Of a stretch of 30,330 nt of DNA, positions 17,551-27,087 are shown one piece after another. The notes under the pieces are model-generated. The model had not been told where the DNA came from. It saw only the letters and a program-made list of their open reading frames with translations, and made no database searches. The DNA is from JBGTIS01 sp041745535 (GTDB taxonomy: Bacteria > Bacteroidota > Bacteroidia > Cytophagales > Cyclobacteriaceae). Location of the stretch: assembly GCA_041745535.1 (NCBI GenBank), contig JBGTIS010000306.1, forward strand, positions 1-30,330, read 5' to 3'. Numbering within the stretch: position 1 is the stretch's first letter; every line of letters begins with the position of its first letter. A program made the position numbers and the translations under genes.

Positions 17551-17711
17551 ATACTTTGTAAATATTTATAAGTTAAGTTGATAAATAGGTACCGTACTGG
17601 TACTGACACCAATCTGGCCGCAAAGGTTGGAAGATTTAACTGCGTATATGCGAAATTCCACTCTTTTTTTCAGTATACATTCCTCCCCCTCCTATTGTAA
17701 AACCCCGGTCG

Positions 17712-18770
17712 CTATCTTTTATTTTTATCGCCATGTATATTCCATAGATTTTCTGCCTGTTTACCAATTAACCAGAAAGACACGGCCAATATGGTAAAGA
17801 AAATCACCTTATGAAGGCTATCCCAGAAGAACTCAAAATACCGGGTATAAAGATTTAATAGCAAAAATGCCACACCAATGTCTTTGGTTCTTTCATCATG
17901 ATACTTTAAGCCGTACATGATGGCCAGAGCCGACCCTACACCAAACAATATGCTCCAATAGATCAAACTTATCCGCGAAACCTGGTACCATGCATCCAGT
18001 TCGCCGTAGTTACCGAAAATAGAAAGTAACCACAAAGCCAGAAAAAGCCCAAGCAAACCTGTAATATATGTAATTTCTGAAAACTCTTGCAGTCGGGTTT
18101 TATGCCAAAACCATTTACCGGCGAAAAGTAAAACCAGTCCGAACAACACAAACCGAAGTGGGTAATTCATATGCAAAAAATAAGGTTCCCAACCCGAGCG
18201 GTAACCGGTTTCTGTACCAAACCAGACAGCCAGGGTCAGCAGGCAAAATATCCAGGTGAGCTTTGATGCCATAGCAATACCAATAATGCCATAGCTGATT
18301 GCTGTAAGAAGAATCACCATAGGAAAATAACCGCTACCATTGTTAAAGTACATGCCCAGGTACACCAGTGAAAAGGCTACGGTAATAGCGCCAAACAGAA
18401 AAAGCGCCTCGTTGCTATACACCTTCTCCGGATGTTTCCTGCGTCTTCGCAGTGCCAGCCAATACAAGGGCACAGCCAGCAAGGCGAACAGAAAGGCTTT
18501 CAGTAAATCTGAAGTATCGAGCAGGGTATTAAGCAGTTGCATCAGCCATTTGTCAACCAGCAACAGCACAACAGCCAGCACGAGGCAGGTTATGGCAAAG
18601 AAGAAAGCGATAAAAGCCAGGTTCTGCCAGTCGAAGGTACGGTTATCATGCACCAGTGTCCGGTAGTTTTCCCTGAGTTGATTGGCTTTTTGTGGTTCAA
18701 TTAATTGATCTTTCTCCCAATGGTGAATTAATTTTTCGATTAATTCCGCCTCTTTTTTATCAATTTTCAT
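17712..18770 (-). CDS. DUF2157 multispanning membrane protein
   Basis: The 352-residue protein starts with a soluble segment (MKIDKKEAELIEKLIHHWEK through about residue 45) typical of DUF2157. It continues with about ten hydrophobic segments from residue 49 to the end, rich in L, F and W. Function is unknown. It follows the SDR gene at 18814 by 43 bp on the same strand and is probably the last gene of the run that begins with the penicillin acylase homologue. Confidence 0.8.
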   Translation of the reverse strand: MKIDKKEAELIEKLIHHWEKDQLIEPQKANQLRENYRTLVHDNRTFDWQNLAFIAFFFAITCLVLAVVLLLVDKWLMQLLNTLLDTSDLLKAFLFALLAVPLYWLALRRRRKHPEKVYSNEALFLFGAITVAFSLVYLGMYFNNGSGYFPMVILLTAISYGIIGIAMASKLTWIFCLLTLAVWFGTETGYRSGWEPYFLHMNYPLRFVLFGLVLLFAGKWFWHKTRLQEFSEITYITGLLGLFLALWLLSIFGNYGELDAWYQVSRISLIYWSILFGVGSALAIMYGLKYHDERTKDIGVAFLLLNLYTRYFEFFWDSLHKVIFFTILAVSFWLIGKQAENLWNIHGDKNKR

Positions 18771-18813
18771 AGGAGTTTAAGGTTGCGGAATAGCCAGTAT
18801 AATATGAATTTAA

Positions 18814-19596
18814 TTACTTCAGTTTTTTATCTGGTTTGAAAAAACTCCCCACAAGCCTGCCCATCGTTCCCGGAATTCTCTTACCCAGATAAACCCCCAG
18901 TTTATTAGAAAAACCCGGTACAATAACGGCTTTTCCTGCCAGCATACCCGTAATGGCCAGGTCAGCCACATGGGTAGCATCCATTTTGAGCGCGCTGTTA
19001 AACCCTTCTTTCTCAAAACCCGATCTTTCATAAAACTCAGAATCGGTGGGACCCGGGCACAAACAGGTAACCTTTACTGAAGTTTTTTTTAATTCCTGCC
19101 GAAGAGCCTGCGTAAAAGAAAGCACAAAAGCTTTGCTGGCAGCATATACGCCAAAGTAAGGGATGGGCTGGTAGGCCGCCGTGCTGGCTATGTTCAGAAT
19201 ATGGGCACTGGAAAAACCTTTCAGCATGGGGATGCAATAATGTATCAGAGACATTAATACCTGCTGGTTCAGTTTAATCAGATTATTGTGATCTTCCAGT
19301 TTAACTTCTTCAAAAGGTCCCCAGATGCCAAAACCAGCGTTATTAATCAGGTTCCGGATATAGAATCCTCTTTCTTCACAAATCCGCATTAGTTTTTCTA
19401 CCGCACCGTCTTCCAGTAAATCTAACGGCACCACCTGTACATCCACTTTGTACTGCTGGTGGATTTCCGCTGCCGTCTGGTTCAGTTCATCCGGAGAGCG
19501 GGCCACCAGCAACAGATTAAACCCTTCGATGGCGCACCGTTCTGCCAGTGCTTTTCCAATACCCCTGCTTGCTCCGGTTATAAGCGTATAATTCAT
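18814..19596 (-). CDS. Short-chain dehydrogenase/reductase (YqjQ/DltE-like)
   Basis: The 260-residue enzyme is a classical SDR: TGASRGIG at residues 7-14 binds NAD(P), VPLDLLE and INNAGFG follow, IASTAAYQPIPYFGVYAASK contains the Ser-Tyr-Lys triad, and CPGPTDSEF is the typical post-catalytic motif. The C-terminal basic tail (FKPDKKLK) and the overall spacing fit the uncharacterised YqjQ/DltE branch. The start codon overlaps the menC stop in an ATGA (19593-19596), so the genes are translationally coupled. The substrate is unknown; a role in menaquinone synthesis is not implied by homology. Confidence 0.88.
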   Translation of the reverse strand: MNYTLITGASRGIGKALAERCAIEGFNLLLVARSPDELNQTAAEIHQQYKVDVQVVPLDLLEDGAVEKLMRICEERGFYIRNLINNAGFGIWGPFEEVKLEDHNNLIKLNQQVLMSLIHYCIPMLKGFSSAHILNIASTAAYQPIPYFGVYAASKAFVLSFTQALRQELKKTSVKVTCLCPGPTDSEFYERSGFEKEGFNSALKMDATHVADLAITGMLAGKAVIVPGFSNKLGVYLGKRIPGTMGRLVGSFFKPDKKLK

Positions 19597-20672
19597 AGTA
19601 TAGCTGATAAATCCCAGTTTTTTTCAGGATTATAGTTAAGCAATCCCTGGTTTACTTCCAAAGGGGATGGAATATTATTGTAATAGAGCTGTCCCGTTCC
19701 CAGACCTTGCGGCATGGTTACCTGTTGCGCGGAGGCAAACTGGGCAATGGCATTCAATCCAATATTAGATTCCAGCGCAGAGGTAATCCACCAGCCGATA
19801 TTTCTTTCTTTTGCTAGTTGAATCCAGTTTTTTGAAGCGGCCAATCCACCCAGTAAGGTAGGCTTCAGGATAATAAAAGCGGGATCAATGGCATCCAACA
19901 ATTTCCCTTTATCTTTAATGTCCCTCACTCCGATCAGTTCTTCATCCAACGCGATTGGAACCGGGCTTTGCTTACAAAGCGCGGCCATGGACTCGATTTG
20001 CCCGGGCCGAATGGGTTGCTCAATTGAATGAATATCATACTGAGCAAGTTGCCTGAGCTTTTCCAGTGCCTGCAGTGGATGAAAAGCGCCATTGGCATCT
20101 ACCCGCAGGGTAATTTCCTTACTGGAGAACTGTTGGCGAATGGTAGCTAACAATGCCAGTTCTGTTTTAAAATCAATCGCCCCGATCTTCATTTTGATGC
20201 AGGTAAATCCCTGTTTCGGTTTGCTGTTAATCTGATCCAGCATAAACTTTTTATCGCCCATCCAAACCAATCCGTTAATCGCGATAGGTTGACCTTTTTC
20301 CGACCATGAATTCGGAACAATTAGCCGGTTGCCACCGTGCGAATAATCCAGCAAAGCTACTTCAGTACCAAACCGGATAGCCGGCAAATCCGGAGCAATG
20401 TGGGTATTGATAAAATCAGCTACCTGGCTGGCCTGCTGGGGCAAAGGAGCCGTGGAAAGCATTTGGCAAACATCTGCCAATCGATCTTCAAAATCGCCGC
20501 GATCATCCAGGCTCAGTCCTTTCAGAGGACCCGCCTCTCCTATTCCGGTTTTTCCGTCAGAGTCTGATAGTATGATAAAATAAGTGTGCTTATTTTCTAA
20601 AACCCCGCGTGAAGTACCGGCTTTAAAGGTGAAATTCAGTTGATATTTCCGAAAAAAACATTGTATTGCCAT
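19593..20672 (-). CDS. menC: o-Succinylbenzoate synthase (menaquinone biosynthesis)
   Basis: The 359-residue protein belongs to the enolase superfamily (MLE subgroup). It has the catalytic KMKIG lysine, the metal ligands in LRVDANGAF, SIEQPI and ALDEEL, and the second catalytic lysine in FIILKPTLLGG. The N-terminal capping domain ends around residue 130. It dehydrates SHCHC to o-succinylbenzoate, a step in menaquinone synthesis, which fits Bacteroidota with menaquinone-based respiration. Promiscuous family members can act as N-acylamino acid racemases, but the Bacteroidota-type sequence favours MenC. No other men gene is in the window. The start abuts the stop of the upstream membrane-protein gene with no gap. 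Confidence 0.9.
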   Translation of the reverse strand: MAIQCFFRKYQLNFTFKAGTSRGVLENKHTYFIILSDSDGKTGIGEAGPLKGLSLDDRGDFEDRLADVCQMLSTAPLPQQASQVADFINTHIAPDLPAIRFGTEVALLDYSHGGNRLIVPNSWSEKGQPIAINGLVWMGDKKFMLDQINSKPKQGFTCIKMKIGAIDFKTELALLATIRQQFSSKEITLRVDANGAFHPLQALEKLRQLAQYDIHSIEQPIRPGQIESMAALCKQSPVPIALDEELIGVRDIKDKGKLLDAIDPAFIILKPTLLGGLAASKNWIQLAKERNIGWWITSALESNIGLNAIAQFASAQQVTMPQGLGTGQLYYNNIPSPLEVNQGLLNYNPEKNWDLSAIL

Positions 20673-21044
20673 TTAATTATACAACGACTTTTTTTCTTCT
20701 TTAGTAAATAACCGAAAAAACTGGCTGCCGGTTAACGCGCCCATGCCGCCTACCACACCTCCGATAATTGAACTCACTACTACCAACAGTACAGGCTGAT
20801 TCAATTGAAAGATGGCCGCGATACGGGTTGCCAGGATGCCATCGGAACGGTTATAGATAGCGATTGAAAAAATAAGCCAGAGTAGACCGACTCCTAAAAA
20901 ACCACTCAGAAATGAGTTAAATCCACTGGTAGGAATTAGTATGCCAATCAAAAAGGCGCTCAGTACCACCGACCACCAGGGCAAAAACAATTCGACGGCG
21001 TAACTTAAGGCTGCTATAAAAATGATTTTCAGAATAAATTTCAT
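20673..21044 (-). CDS. Small membrane protein
   Basis: The 123-residue product has about four hydrophobic segments (residues 3-20, 24-42, 46-66, 84-106) with Gly-rich turns (IIGGVVGGMGALTG) and a charged cytoplasmic tail (FTKEEKKSLYN). I do not recognise a named function. It lies between the penicillin-acylase homologue (11 bp upstream) and menC (0 bp downstream), so it is surely co-transcribed with them. Confidence 0.75.
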   Translation of the reverse strand: MKFILKIIFIAALSYAVELFLPWWSVVLSAFLIGILIPTSGFNSFLSGFLGVGLLWLIFSIAIYNRSDGILATRIAAIFQLNQPVLLVVVSSIIGGVVGGMGALTGSQFFRLFTKEEKKSLYN

Positions 21045-21055
21045 TTGTATTTAAT

Positions 21056-23491
21056 TTACCGGGGCTGTAACGTCTGAGAAAAAATAAGTCTTTCCCTGTC
21101 ACCGCTTCTACTTTTCATAAACAGTAAGGGATAATGAACGCCTTTGGCCCAGTCGTCCACCATGTTATCATAATAATAGCTTCCCGGATTGCCAGACTGC
21201 CCTCCAGGATAAATCCCCCATGCATTTACATTATCGCCCAAAGCAACTACCATTTTCCACGACTGACCGTGATTTTCTTTATTCGCCGCCACAATATTTT
21301 TACCTCCATTCACGGCAATATCATAACGGCTGAAAGGTTTTAACCGGGCCAGATGCTGAATATACACACCCCGGTAACTGCCCCATTTGTAATCCTCATT
21401 ACGCGTTGTTTTCCATTCTTCTAACTCTTTGTATGTATTTTTGAAAGAAGCCAGCAGCAAATCGGATAAATATTCTTTTGCGGTAGTGCTGGTCTGGTCG
21501 AAACAGGAATCGCCAGGATAATTTTTCATAATATAAATAGTGTTCGCCACACTGGGATAATACAGCGGCCAGCTTTTATCAGCGAACTCATCCCAGATCA
21601 GGTTATACAAATTACTCCACCAGGTTTCGTACAAGGTGGGAGCCGCTAAATTTACATCGTTATTGAAATTCCATTTTCGAAGCAAATCAAAAGCATCACT
21701 TTCTTCAGCACTCAATGCCGAAAAATCAAGGCTGTCCATCATTACGGGCAAACTTTCAGCCGCGCGGAGGTTGTACGCATCGTTCTGAAGGGTCATCATA
21801 TCCTGTGGCGTTATTTTGTTGCCCAGTTCACTCAAACGCTGGTTAATGCGCTTATAGCGGAAATGTTCGTAATTGAAATCATACACATAATATGGATAAG
21901 CAGAATCAACCGGAATCTGGTTGGCTGAGCTTAGAAAGCCTTTTTCAGGATTCAATACCTGGGCATTCTGATTATTGGGTATAATTTTCTGCCAGTCAAA
22001 ATCAGAGTTACTACCATCCATCAGAAATTTGCCCTGGCCTTTCCATTTTGCGGGGAATTTTCCCTGTACACGCATCGCGATATCGCCGGAAGCAGCAGCA
22101 AATGCCACGTTTTGGGCAGGAGAATCAAAATACTGTAATCCTTCCATAAACTCATTGTAATTATGAGCCCGGTTTACCTTATAACTGGATAACATAGAAG
22201 ATGAAGGGTCGTGGCCGATCCACCGCAAGGCAAAATTGGTAAGTCTTTTCTTGTTTTCACTGGTTGGGAAATTTCTATCGTATACCACTGGTCCATAGTG
22301 GGTAAGCACAATGGTATCAGCCACATCGGCACTGCCTTTAATTTTGAAATGCTCTACCACCGTTTGGGTTTTAAGCCTTTTGTCATCGTATAGGTATTCC
22401 GACCGGTCCTCATCAGTAAAACTAATCTGGTACCAGTCGCGCGCATCCCGGGGGGCATTGGTCAATCCCCAGGCGATAGAATCGTTAAACCCGATAAATA
22501 CGCCGGGTATGCCGGGAACTGAGCCTCCTAATACATTAATTTCCGGCGCGTTTAGCTGATTCACAAACCAGATACAGGGGAAGTTAAAATTAAGGTGAGG
22601 ATCGTTGGCCAGAATAGGGTTACCGCTTTTTGTTTTACTTCCGGCAACTACCCAGTTATTACTGCCATTATCAGGATCAGGTGCGGGCAGGTCGGAGGCA
22701 GACACCATTTCTTCCTGCCGAAAAGTAATTGCGGGCGTATCAATCGGGACAGGTTTAAAATTCCATTGGGTACCGGTAGGAATAACCGGCTGTGAATTCG
22801 GCAGCCGATCTGGGTAAAGAAAATCAAATCGATCTTTTTTTAACAGGGCCAGCAAATTTGAATTTTCCAGGTCCATGTCAGAACCGTTCAAATTCTCCTG
22901 CAACATTTCAAACATCAACGCGCTTTTCAGGGGTGTCCAGGGTTCAGGACTATAATTCATCAGTTTGTATTCCACAGGAAACTCAGGGTACGACAAAGTA
23001 CTGATATAAGCATTCACACCATCGGTATAAGCCTGCAACACATTTTTCAATGTATCGTTTTTAAGGGCTTCCTTTAAGGTATTGCGCGCTCCGTACACCA
23101 TCCCTTTCCTTCTTTGAAACCTGTCGTAATTCAGGTAATCGCCGCCAAAAAGTTCGGAAATCCTACCCGCCGCCGCATGTGTCTGAAACTCCATTTGCCA
23201 CAACCGATGCACAGCCGTAATGTATCCCTGCGCATAGTAAAGATCATAATCATTTTCAGCAAAAATGTGGGGAATCAGCAAAGAATCGTGTGCGATTAGC
23301 ACCTGGTTTTTAAGGCCCGGCAAATTTTCGATCGGATCGAAATCTAATTCCTTTCCGGTAGCATTGCGCATAAACCCTTTGAAAGGATCGAAAAACTTAC
23401 CGATGGGTGGTACCTGACCGAACTGTAAACTTAAGGCTAGGGTAAGGATAAAGGTAAAAAAAAATGAAATAATAAATTTCGCAACCTTCAT
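21056..23491 (-). CDS. Penicillin acylase-family Ntn-hydrolase
   Basis: The 811-residue precursor begins with a signal peptide (hydrophobic residues 8-23). It contains the autoproteolytic junction DNGSNNW, where Ser277 becomes the N-terminal nucleophile of the large subunit. The alpha-subunit portion shows HIFAENDYDLYYAQGY and the AAGRISELFG block; after the junction come ILANDPHL, SVPGIPGVFIGFN, AWGLTNA and YGPVVY. Members cleave amides of beta-lactams, acyl-homoserine lactones or other N-acylated compounds; the natural substrate cannot be told from sequence. The enzyme should work in the periplasm. It heads a five-gene minus-strand run ending at the DUF2157 gene. Confidence 0.92.
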   Translation of the reverse strand: MKVAKFIISFFFTFILTLALSLQFGQVPPIGKFFDPFKGFMRNATGKELDFDPIENLPGLKNQVLIAHDSLLIPHIFAENDYDLYYAQGYITAVHRLWQMEFQTHAAAGRISELFGGDYLNYDRFQRRKGMVYGARNTLKEALKNDTLKNVLQAYTDGVNAYISTLSYPEFPVEYKLMNYSPEPWTPLKSALMFEMLQENLNGSDMDLENSNLLALLKKDRFDFLYPDRLPNSQPVIPTGTQWNFKPVPIDTPAITFRQEEMVSASDLPAPDPDNGSNNWVVAGSKTKSGNPILANDPHLNFNFPCIWFVNQLNAPEINVLGGSVPGIPGVFIGFNDSIAWGLTNAPRDARDWYQISFTDEDRSEYLYDDKRLKTQTVVEHFKIKGSADVADTIVLTHYGPVVYDRNFPTSENKKRLTNFALRWIGHDPSSSMLSSYKVNRAHNYNEFMEGLQYFDSPAQNVAFAAASGDIAMRVQGKFPAKWKGQGKFLMDGSNSDFDWQKIIPNNQNAQVLNPEKGFLSSANQIPVDSAYPYYVYDFNYEHFRYKRINQRLSELGNKITPQDMMTLQNDAYNLRAAESLPVMMDSLDFSALSAEESDAFDLLRKWNFNNDVNLAAPTLYETWWSNLYNLIWDEFADKSWPLYYPSVANTIYIMKNYPGDSCFDQTSTTAKEYLSDLLLASFKNTYKELEEWKTTRNEDYKWGSYRGVYIQHLARLKPFSRYDIAVNGGKNIVAANKENHGQSWKMVVALGDNVNAWGIYPGGQSGNPGSYYYDNMVDDWAKGVHYPLLFMKSRSGDRERLIFSQTLQPR

Positions 23492-23582
23492 AGGTTTGTA
23501 TTAGCTACCTGATTATGAAAATGGATAAAAAAAGGAATAAACAATCTTGTTTTTTTAAGTAGTGCTAATGTAAAATTTCTTT

Positions 23583-23660
23583 TTAATTTTTAATAAGAAA
23601 GCCTTCTTTTTCGAGGGCATCAGGTATGATTTTATCCATTTTTGCCAGATTTTGAAACAT
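23583..23660 (-). CDS. Possible 25-codon ORF downstream of hemB
   Basis: The sequence reads MFQNLAKMDKIIPDALEKEG then FLIKN and stop. It begins nine bases after hemB in a different frame, and the frame stays open back into the 3' end of hemB. The composition is protein-like, but 25 codons cannot establish a gene; chance is a real alternative. Confidence 0.2.
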   Translation of the reverse strand: MFQNLAKMDKIIPDALEKEGFLIKN

Positions 23661-23668
23661 TTCTCCGA

Positions 23669-24643
23669 TTAAAGCTTCTGGGTTTCTTCCGCGAACTCTT
23701 TGGCAAAATAGGTAAGAATGGCATCGGCACCGGCTCTTTTAATGCTTAACAACACTTCCATCATGGCCAGTTTGCCGTCAATCCAGCCTTTCTCCGCGGC
23801 TGCTTTTACCATGGCATACTCACCACTAATGTTATAAGCGGCAATAGGCAGATCGAAATTATCTTTCAAAAGTTTAATAATATCCAGATACGCCAGAGCC
23901 GGCTTTACCATCAGGAAATCGGCGCCTTCCTCGTAATCCAGAGTAGCTTCCAAAAGGGCTTCCCGGGCATTGGCCGTATTCATCTGATAGGTCTTTTTGT
24001 CGCCCAACTTAGGAGCTGAATCAAGGGCTTCTCTGAAAGGGCCATAAAAGGAACTGGCATATTTTGCGGTATAAGCCATAATAGATGTCTGGGTAAACCC
24101 GGCTTCATCCAGTAATTCCCGTATGTATTGTACGCGGCCATCCATCATGTCAGATGGACCCACGATATCGGCACCAGCCTGGGCCTGGGCCACCGCCATT
24201 TTTCCCAGTACTTCCAGCGATTCATCATTTAGTATTTGTCCGTTTTCCACAATGCCGTCGTGCCCATCGGAACTGTAAGGGTCCATGGCTACGTCGGTAA
24301 CCAGACACACATCAGGAAATTGTTTTTTTATTTTGACGATGGTAGAAAGGTATAATCCATCAGGATTATAACTTTCGGTGGCGTACTTGTCTTTCAGACT
24401 TTCCTGAATGGCTGGAAACAAAGCAAAGGTGTTCAGCCCTTTTGCCTGGCAATCACCAATTTCTTCTAACAATACATCGGGTGAATACCTGAAAATACCC
24501 GGCATAGATTGTATGGGACTTTTCTGTCCGGTACCTGCCAGCACAAACAGTGGAAAAATAAGGTTGTCGACAGAAAGCCGGGTTTCTTCCACCATTGCCC
24601 GGATTACCGCGGATTTTCGGTTTCTTCTAGGTCTTCTTAACAT
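23669..24643 (-). CDS. hemB: Porphobilinogen synthase (delta-aminolevulinate dehydratase)
   Basis: The 324-residue enzyme condenses two 5-aminolevulinates into porphobilinogen in heme synthesis. Both Schiff-base lysines are present: Lys194 (MAYTAKYASSFYGPF) and Lys247 (FLMVKPALAYLD). The metal-site loop reads DVAMDPYSSDGHDG, with Asp where zinc-type enzymes have Cys, so it belongs to the Zn-independent, Mg-stimulated class. The start (MLRRPRRNRKS) is typical. It begins 13 bp after the egtD stop and is the last gene of the egtB-egtD-hemB cluster. Confidence 0.96.
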   Translation of the reverse strand: MLRRPRRNRKSAVIRAMVEETRLSVDNLIFPLFVLAGTGQKSPIQSMPGIFRYSPDVLLEEIGDCQAKGLNTFALFPAIQESLKDKYATESYNPDGLYLSTIVKIKKQFPDVCLVTDVAMDPYSSDGHDGIVENGQILNDESLEVLGKMAVAQAQAGADIVGPSDMMDGRVQYIRELLDEAGFTQTSIMAYTAKYASSFYGPFREALDSAPKLGDKKTYQMNTANAREALLEATLDYEEGADFLMVKPALAYLDIIKLLKDNFDLPIAAYNISGEYAMVKAAAEKGWIDGKLAMMEVLLSIKRAGADAILTYFAKEFAEETQKL

Positions 24644-24656
24644 ATTAATTGTGGTT

Positions 24657-25646
24657 TTAAATTACTTTCCAGAGAGTATCGGTAAAGCATTTTTTTTCAT
24701 CCAGAAAATTATGGTCTACCTTAAAACCAGATGCCTGTGCTAGTTGTTCTATTTCTTTCGGACTGTATTTCTGAGATTTTTCCATATAAATGGCCTCCCA
24801 CGGATCAAAATGAATGATCTGCCGCAAAGCCCTGATGTATATATCCTGCTCTTTTTTGCTTACCAGGTAACTCTTTATGGTGCCTTCCATCGGATTATAC
24901 AATGGAAAGAATTGAAACTGCCTGATATCAAAATCCGCATCCAGTTCTTCATTGATTCTCTGAAGCAAATTAAGGTTAAATTTTTGAGTTATACCGGCCT
25001 TATCGTGATAAGCTTCGTATATCATTTCCGGATTCTTTCTCAAATCCATGCCAATTAGCAACAGATCATCTTCATTCAGGAAACTCCTGATTTTTGTAAG
25101 AAAGGTAACCGATTCCTCATGGGTGAAGTTGCCAATGTTGGCGCCCAGAAAAAATATTACTTTCCTCGTATTTTTTTCTGCAGGAAAATATTCATCAAAC
25201 TGATCTAAAAGTTTAAAATAATCTACCGGAACACCTTTTACTTCCAGGCCAGGTAAATTTCTTTCCAGGTCGATGGTTAATTTTTCAACAATATTAGCGG
25301 ATATATCGATAGGATGGTAAGTGAATCTGGTATCCTGCTGCCAGAAATATTCTAACAGCACCTTGGTTTTAGTACCATCGCCGGCTCCAAATTCAATCAG
25401 AGCAAACTTATCAACATCCCGTTTGAAACGTTCCAGCATCTCCTTTTTATTCGAGGCAAGTATTTCAAATTCCGCCCGGGTCAGGTAATACTCTGGCATG
25501 GCCATAATTTCCTGAAAAATTTCATCGCCCCGTTTGTTGTACAGGTATTTGGATGACAGAAATTTATTTTTAGCGGTAAGTCCGGACAACACATCAAAGG
25601 CAAAGCTATTGTCGATGGCCTTTTCATAAACATATTTTTCTTTCAA
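24657..25646 (-). CDS. egtD: L-histidine N-alpha-trimethyltransferase EgtD
   Basis: The 329-residue SAM-dependent enzyme trimethylates histidine to hercynine, the first step of ergothioneine synthesis. The family pattern is complete: YNKRGDEIFQEIMAMPEYYLTRAE near residue 37, the SAM motif LIEFGAGDGTKT near residue 84, HPIDIS near 111, FFLGANIGNF near 165 and the C-terminal WKVI. The length is normal. It lies between egtB (55 bp upstream) and hemB (13 bp downstream). Confidence 0.95.
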   Translation of the reverse strand: MKEKYVYEKAIDNSFAFDVLSGLTAKNKFLSSKYLYNKRGDEIFQEIMAMPEYYLTRAEFEILASNKKEMLERFKRDVDKFALIEFGAGDGTKTKVLLEYFWQQDTRFTYHPIDISANIVEKLTIDLERNLPGLEVKGVPVDYFKLLDQFDEYFPAEKNTRKVIFFLGANIGNFTHEESVTFLTKIRSFLNEDDLLLIGMDLRKNPEMIYEAYHDKAGITQKFNLNLLQRINEELDADFDIRQFQFFPLYNPMEGTIKSYLVSKKEQDIYIRALRQIIHFDPWEAIYMEKSQKYSPKEIEQLAQASGFKVDHNFLDEKKCFTDTLWKVI

Positions 25647-25701
25647 TGTAGTAATCGCATCTTAATGATAAATATTGGGATTATTAAAAATTTCTCAATG
25701 G

Positions 25702-27087
25702 CTAGATATATTCCGCCAGCCGGAACCCTGAAAACTGCCATCGTTTGTCAGGCTGAAAAAAATTGCGATAAGTGGGCCTGATATGACTTTTAGGAGTAGC
25801 ACACGAACCACCCCGCAATACCATCTGGTTTACCATAAATTTACCGTTGTATTCTCCTAACGCGCCTTCCACCCGTTTGTAATACGGATACGGCAGATAA
25901 GCGCTGCCGGTCCATTCCCATACATCGCCATACATTTGCACCGCTATTTTATCAGTACCATTGTTCTGGCGGGGCACCGGTTGAAAGTTGCCGGAATCCA
26001 TGAGATTGGCCTCACATACCACGTCGTACATATTTTTACCATATCCCGATTGCTGACTGGCCACTTCCCATTCTGCTTCCAGCGGAAGGCGTTTACCTGC
26101 CCAGCGGGCAAAGGCATCTGCTTCATAATAGCTTACATGGCAAACCGGCGCTTTCAGATTAACAGGCCGTAGTCCGTGCAAGGTATAGTGATGCCATTGG
26201 TTATCTATTTTAAACCAGTACATCGGCGCTTTGATCTGCTGGGTATTCACAAACTCCCAGCCATCGCCCAGCCAGAGGTCGTAATTTTCATAGCCTCCAT
26301 CTTCCATAAAGGCCAGGTACTCACCATTGGTTACCAGTCTGTTCAGGATGCGGTAGCTATTCAGGTACACCTGATGATGCCCTTCTTCATTGTCGTAATG
26401 AAACTCCTCGCCTTCAAACCCGATGTGGTACATGCTGGCATCTACTACCACATAATTGGCCAGTTCACCATTGTAAAGATGATCGGTCGGATGTTGGTCA
26501 GTACTATGAAATTTATTTTCTTTTCGCTTCAAATACACGGGTAATAGCGGATTATCGCCCAGTATGTATTTAATGTCGGTTACGAGCAGTTCCTGATGCT
26601 GTTGTTCGTGGTGAATGCCCAGTTCCGTCAGTTCCAGCACTTCCTCGCTACAGTCGGGCGATAAATCTGACAGCAAATCCCGCAGGTGGTCGTCTACATA
26701 CTGCCGGTACTGATATACTTCTTCTACCGAAGGCCGGGATAGGTTGCCCCGGTTGGTTCGTAAAATTCTTTTGCCCTTGCTTTCGTAATAACTGTTGAAT
26801 ACAAAGGCAAAGTCTTCATTAAAAAACTGATAGTTTTTTTTGAATTTACTGAGAATAAATGTTTCGAAGAACCAGGTGGTGTGGCCCAGGTGCCATTTGG
26901 GCGGACTTACATCTGCCACCGGTTGTACTACGTAATCTTCTGTTTCTAGTGGTTTGCAAATGTTGTTGGTTTGTTTTCTGATATTCCTTAGGTGGTCGGC
27001 CAGTTGTTTTACATTCCGGACTTCGGGTTCAAAAGCAAATTTAGTTTCCAATGCTGTAATATTTATAATACTATTATTTCTTTCCAA
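25702..27087 (-). CDS. egtB: Ergothioneine sulfoxide synthase EgtB
   Basis: The 461-residue non-heme iron enzyme joins a thiol to hercynine. An N-terminal DinB-like domain carries the iron ligands: His69 in WHLGHTTWFFE and His160/His164 in HHEQQHQE. A C-terminal FGE-sulfatase domain starts near residue 215 (HIGFEGEEFHYDNE, LVTNGEYLAFM, AGKRLPLEAEWE) and ends RGGSCATPKSHIRPTYRNFF with the characteristic FSGFRLAEY. No methyltransferase is fused, so it is EgtB, not the ovothiol enzyme OvoA. The sulfur donor (gamma-glutamylcysteine or free cysteine) cannot be read; the absence of egtA/egtC nearby would suit the cysteine-using type. Only about 140 bp separate its start from the group II intron remnant. 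Confidence 0.95.
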   Translation of the reverse strand: MERNNSIINITALETKFAFEPEVRNVKQLADHLRNIRKQTNNICKPLETEDYVVQPVADVSPPKWHLGHTTWFFETFILSKFKKNYQFFNEDFAFVFNSYYESKGKRILRTNRGNLSRPSVEEVYQYRQYVDDHLRDLLSDLSPDCSEEVLELTELGIHHEQQHQELLVTDIKYILGDNPLLPVYLKRKENKFHSTDQHPTDHLYNGELANYVVVDASMYHIGFEGEEFHYDNEEGHHQVYLNSYRILNRLVTNGEYLAFMEDGGYENYDLWLGDGWEFVNTQQIKAPMYWFKIDNQWHHYTLHGLRPVNLKAPVCHVSYYEADAFARWAGKRLPLEAEWEVASQQSGYGKNMYDVVCEANLMDSGNFQPVPRQNNGTDKIAVQMYGDVWEWTGSAYLPYPYYKRVEGALGEYNGKFMVNQMVLRGGSCATPKSHIRPTYRNFFQPDKRWQFSGFRLAEYI

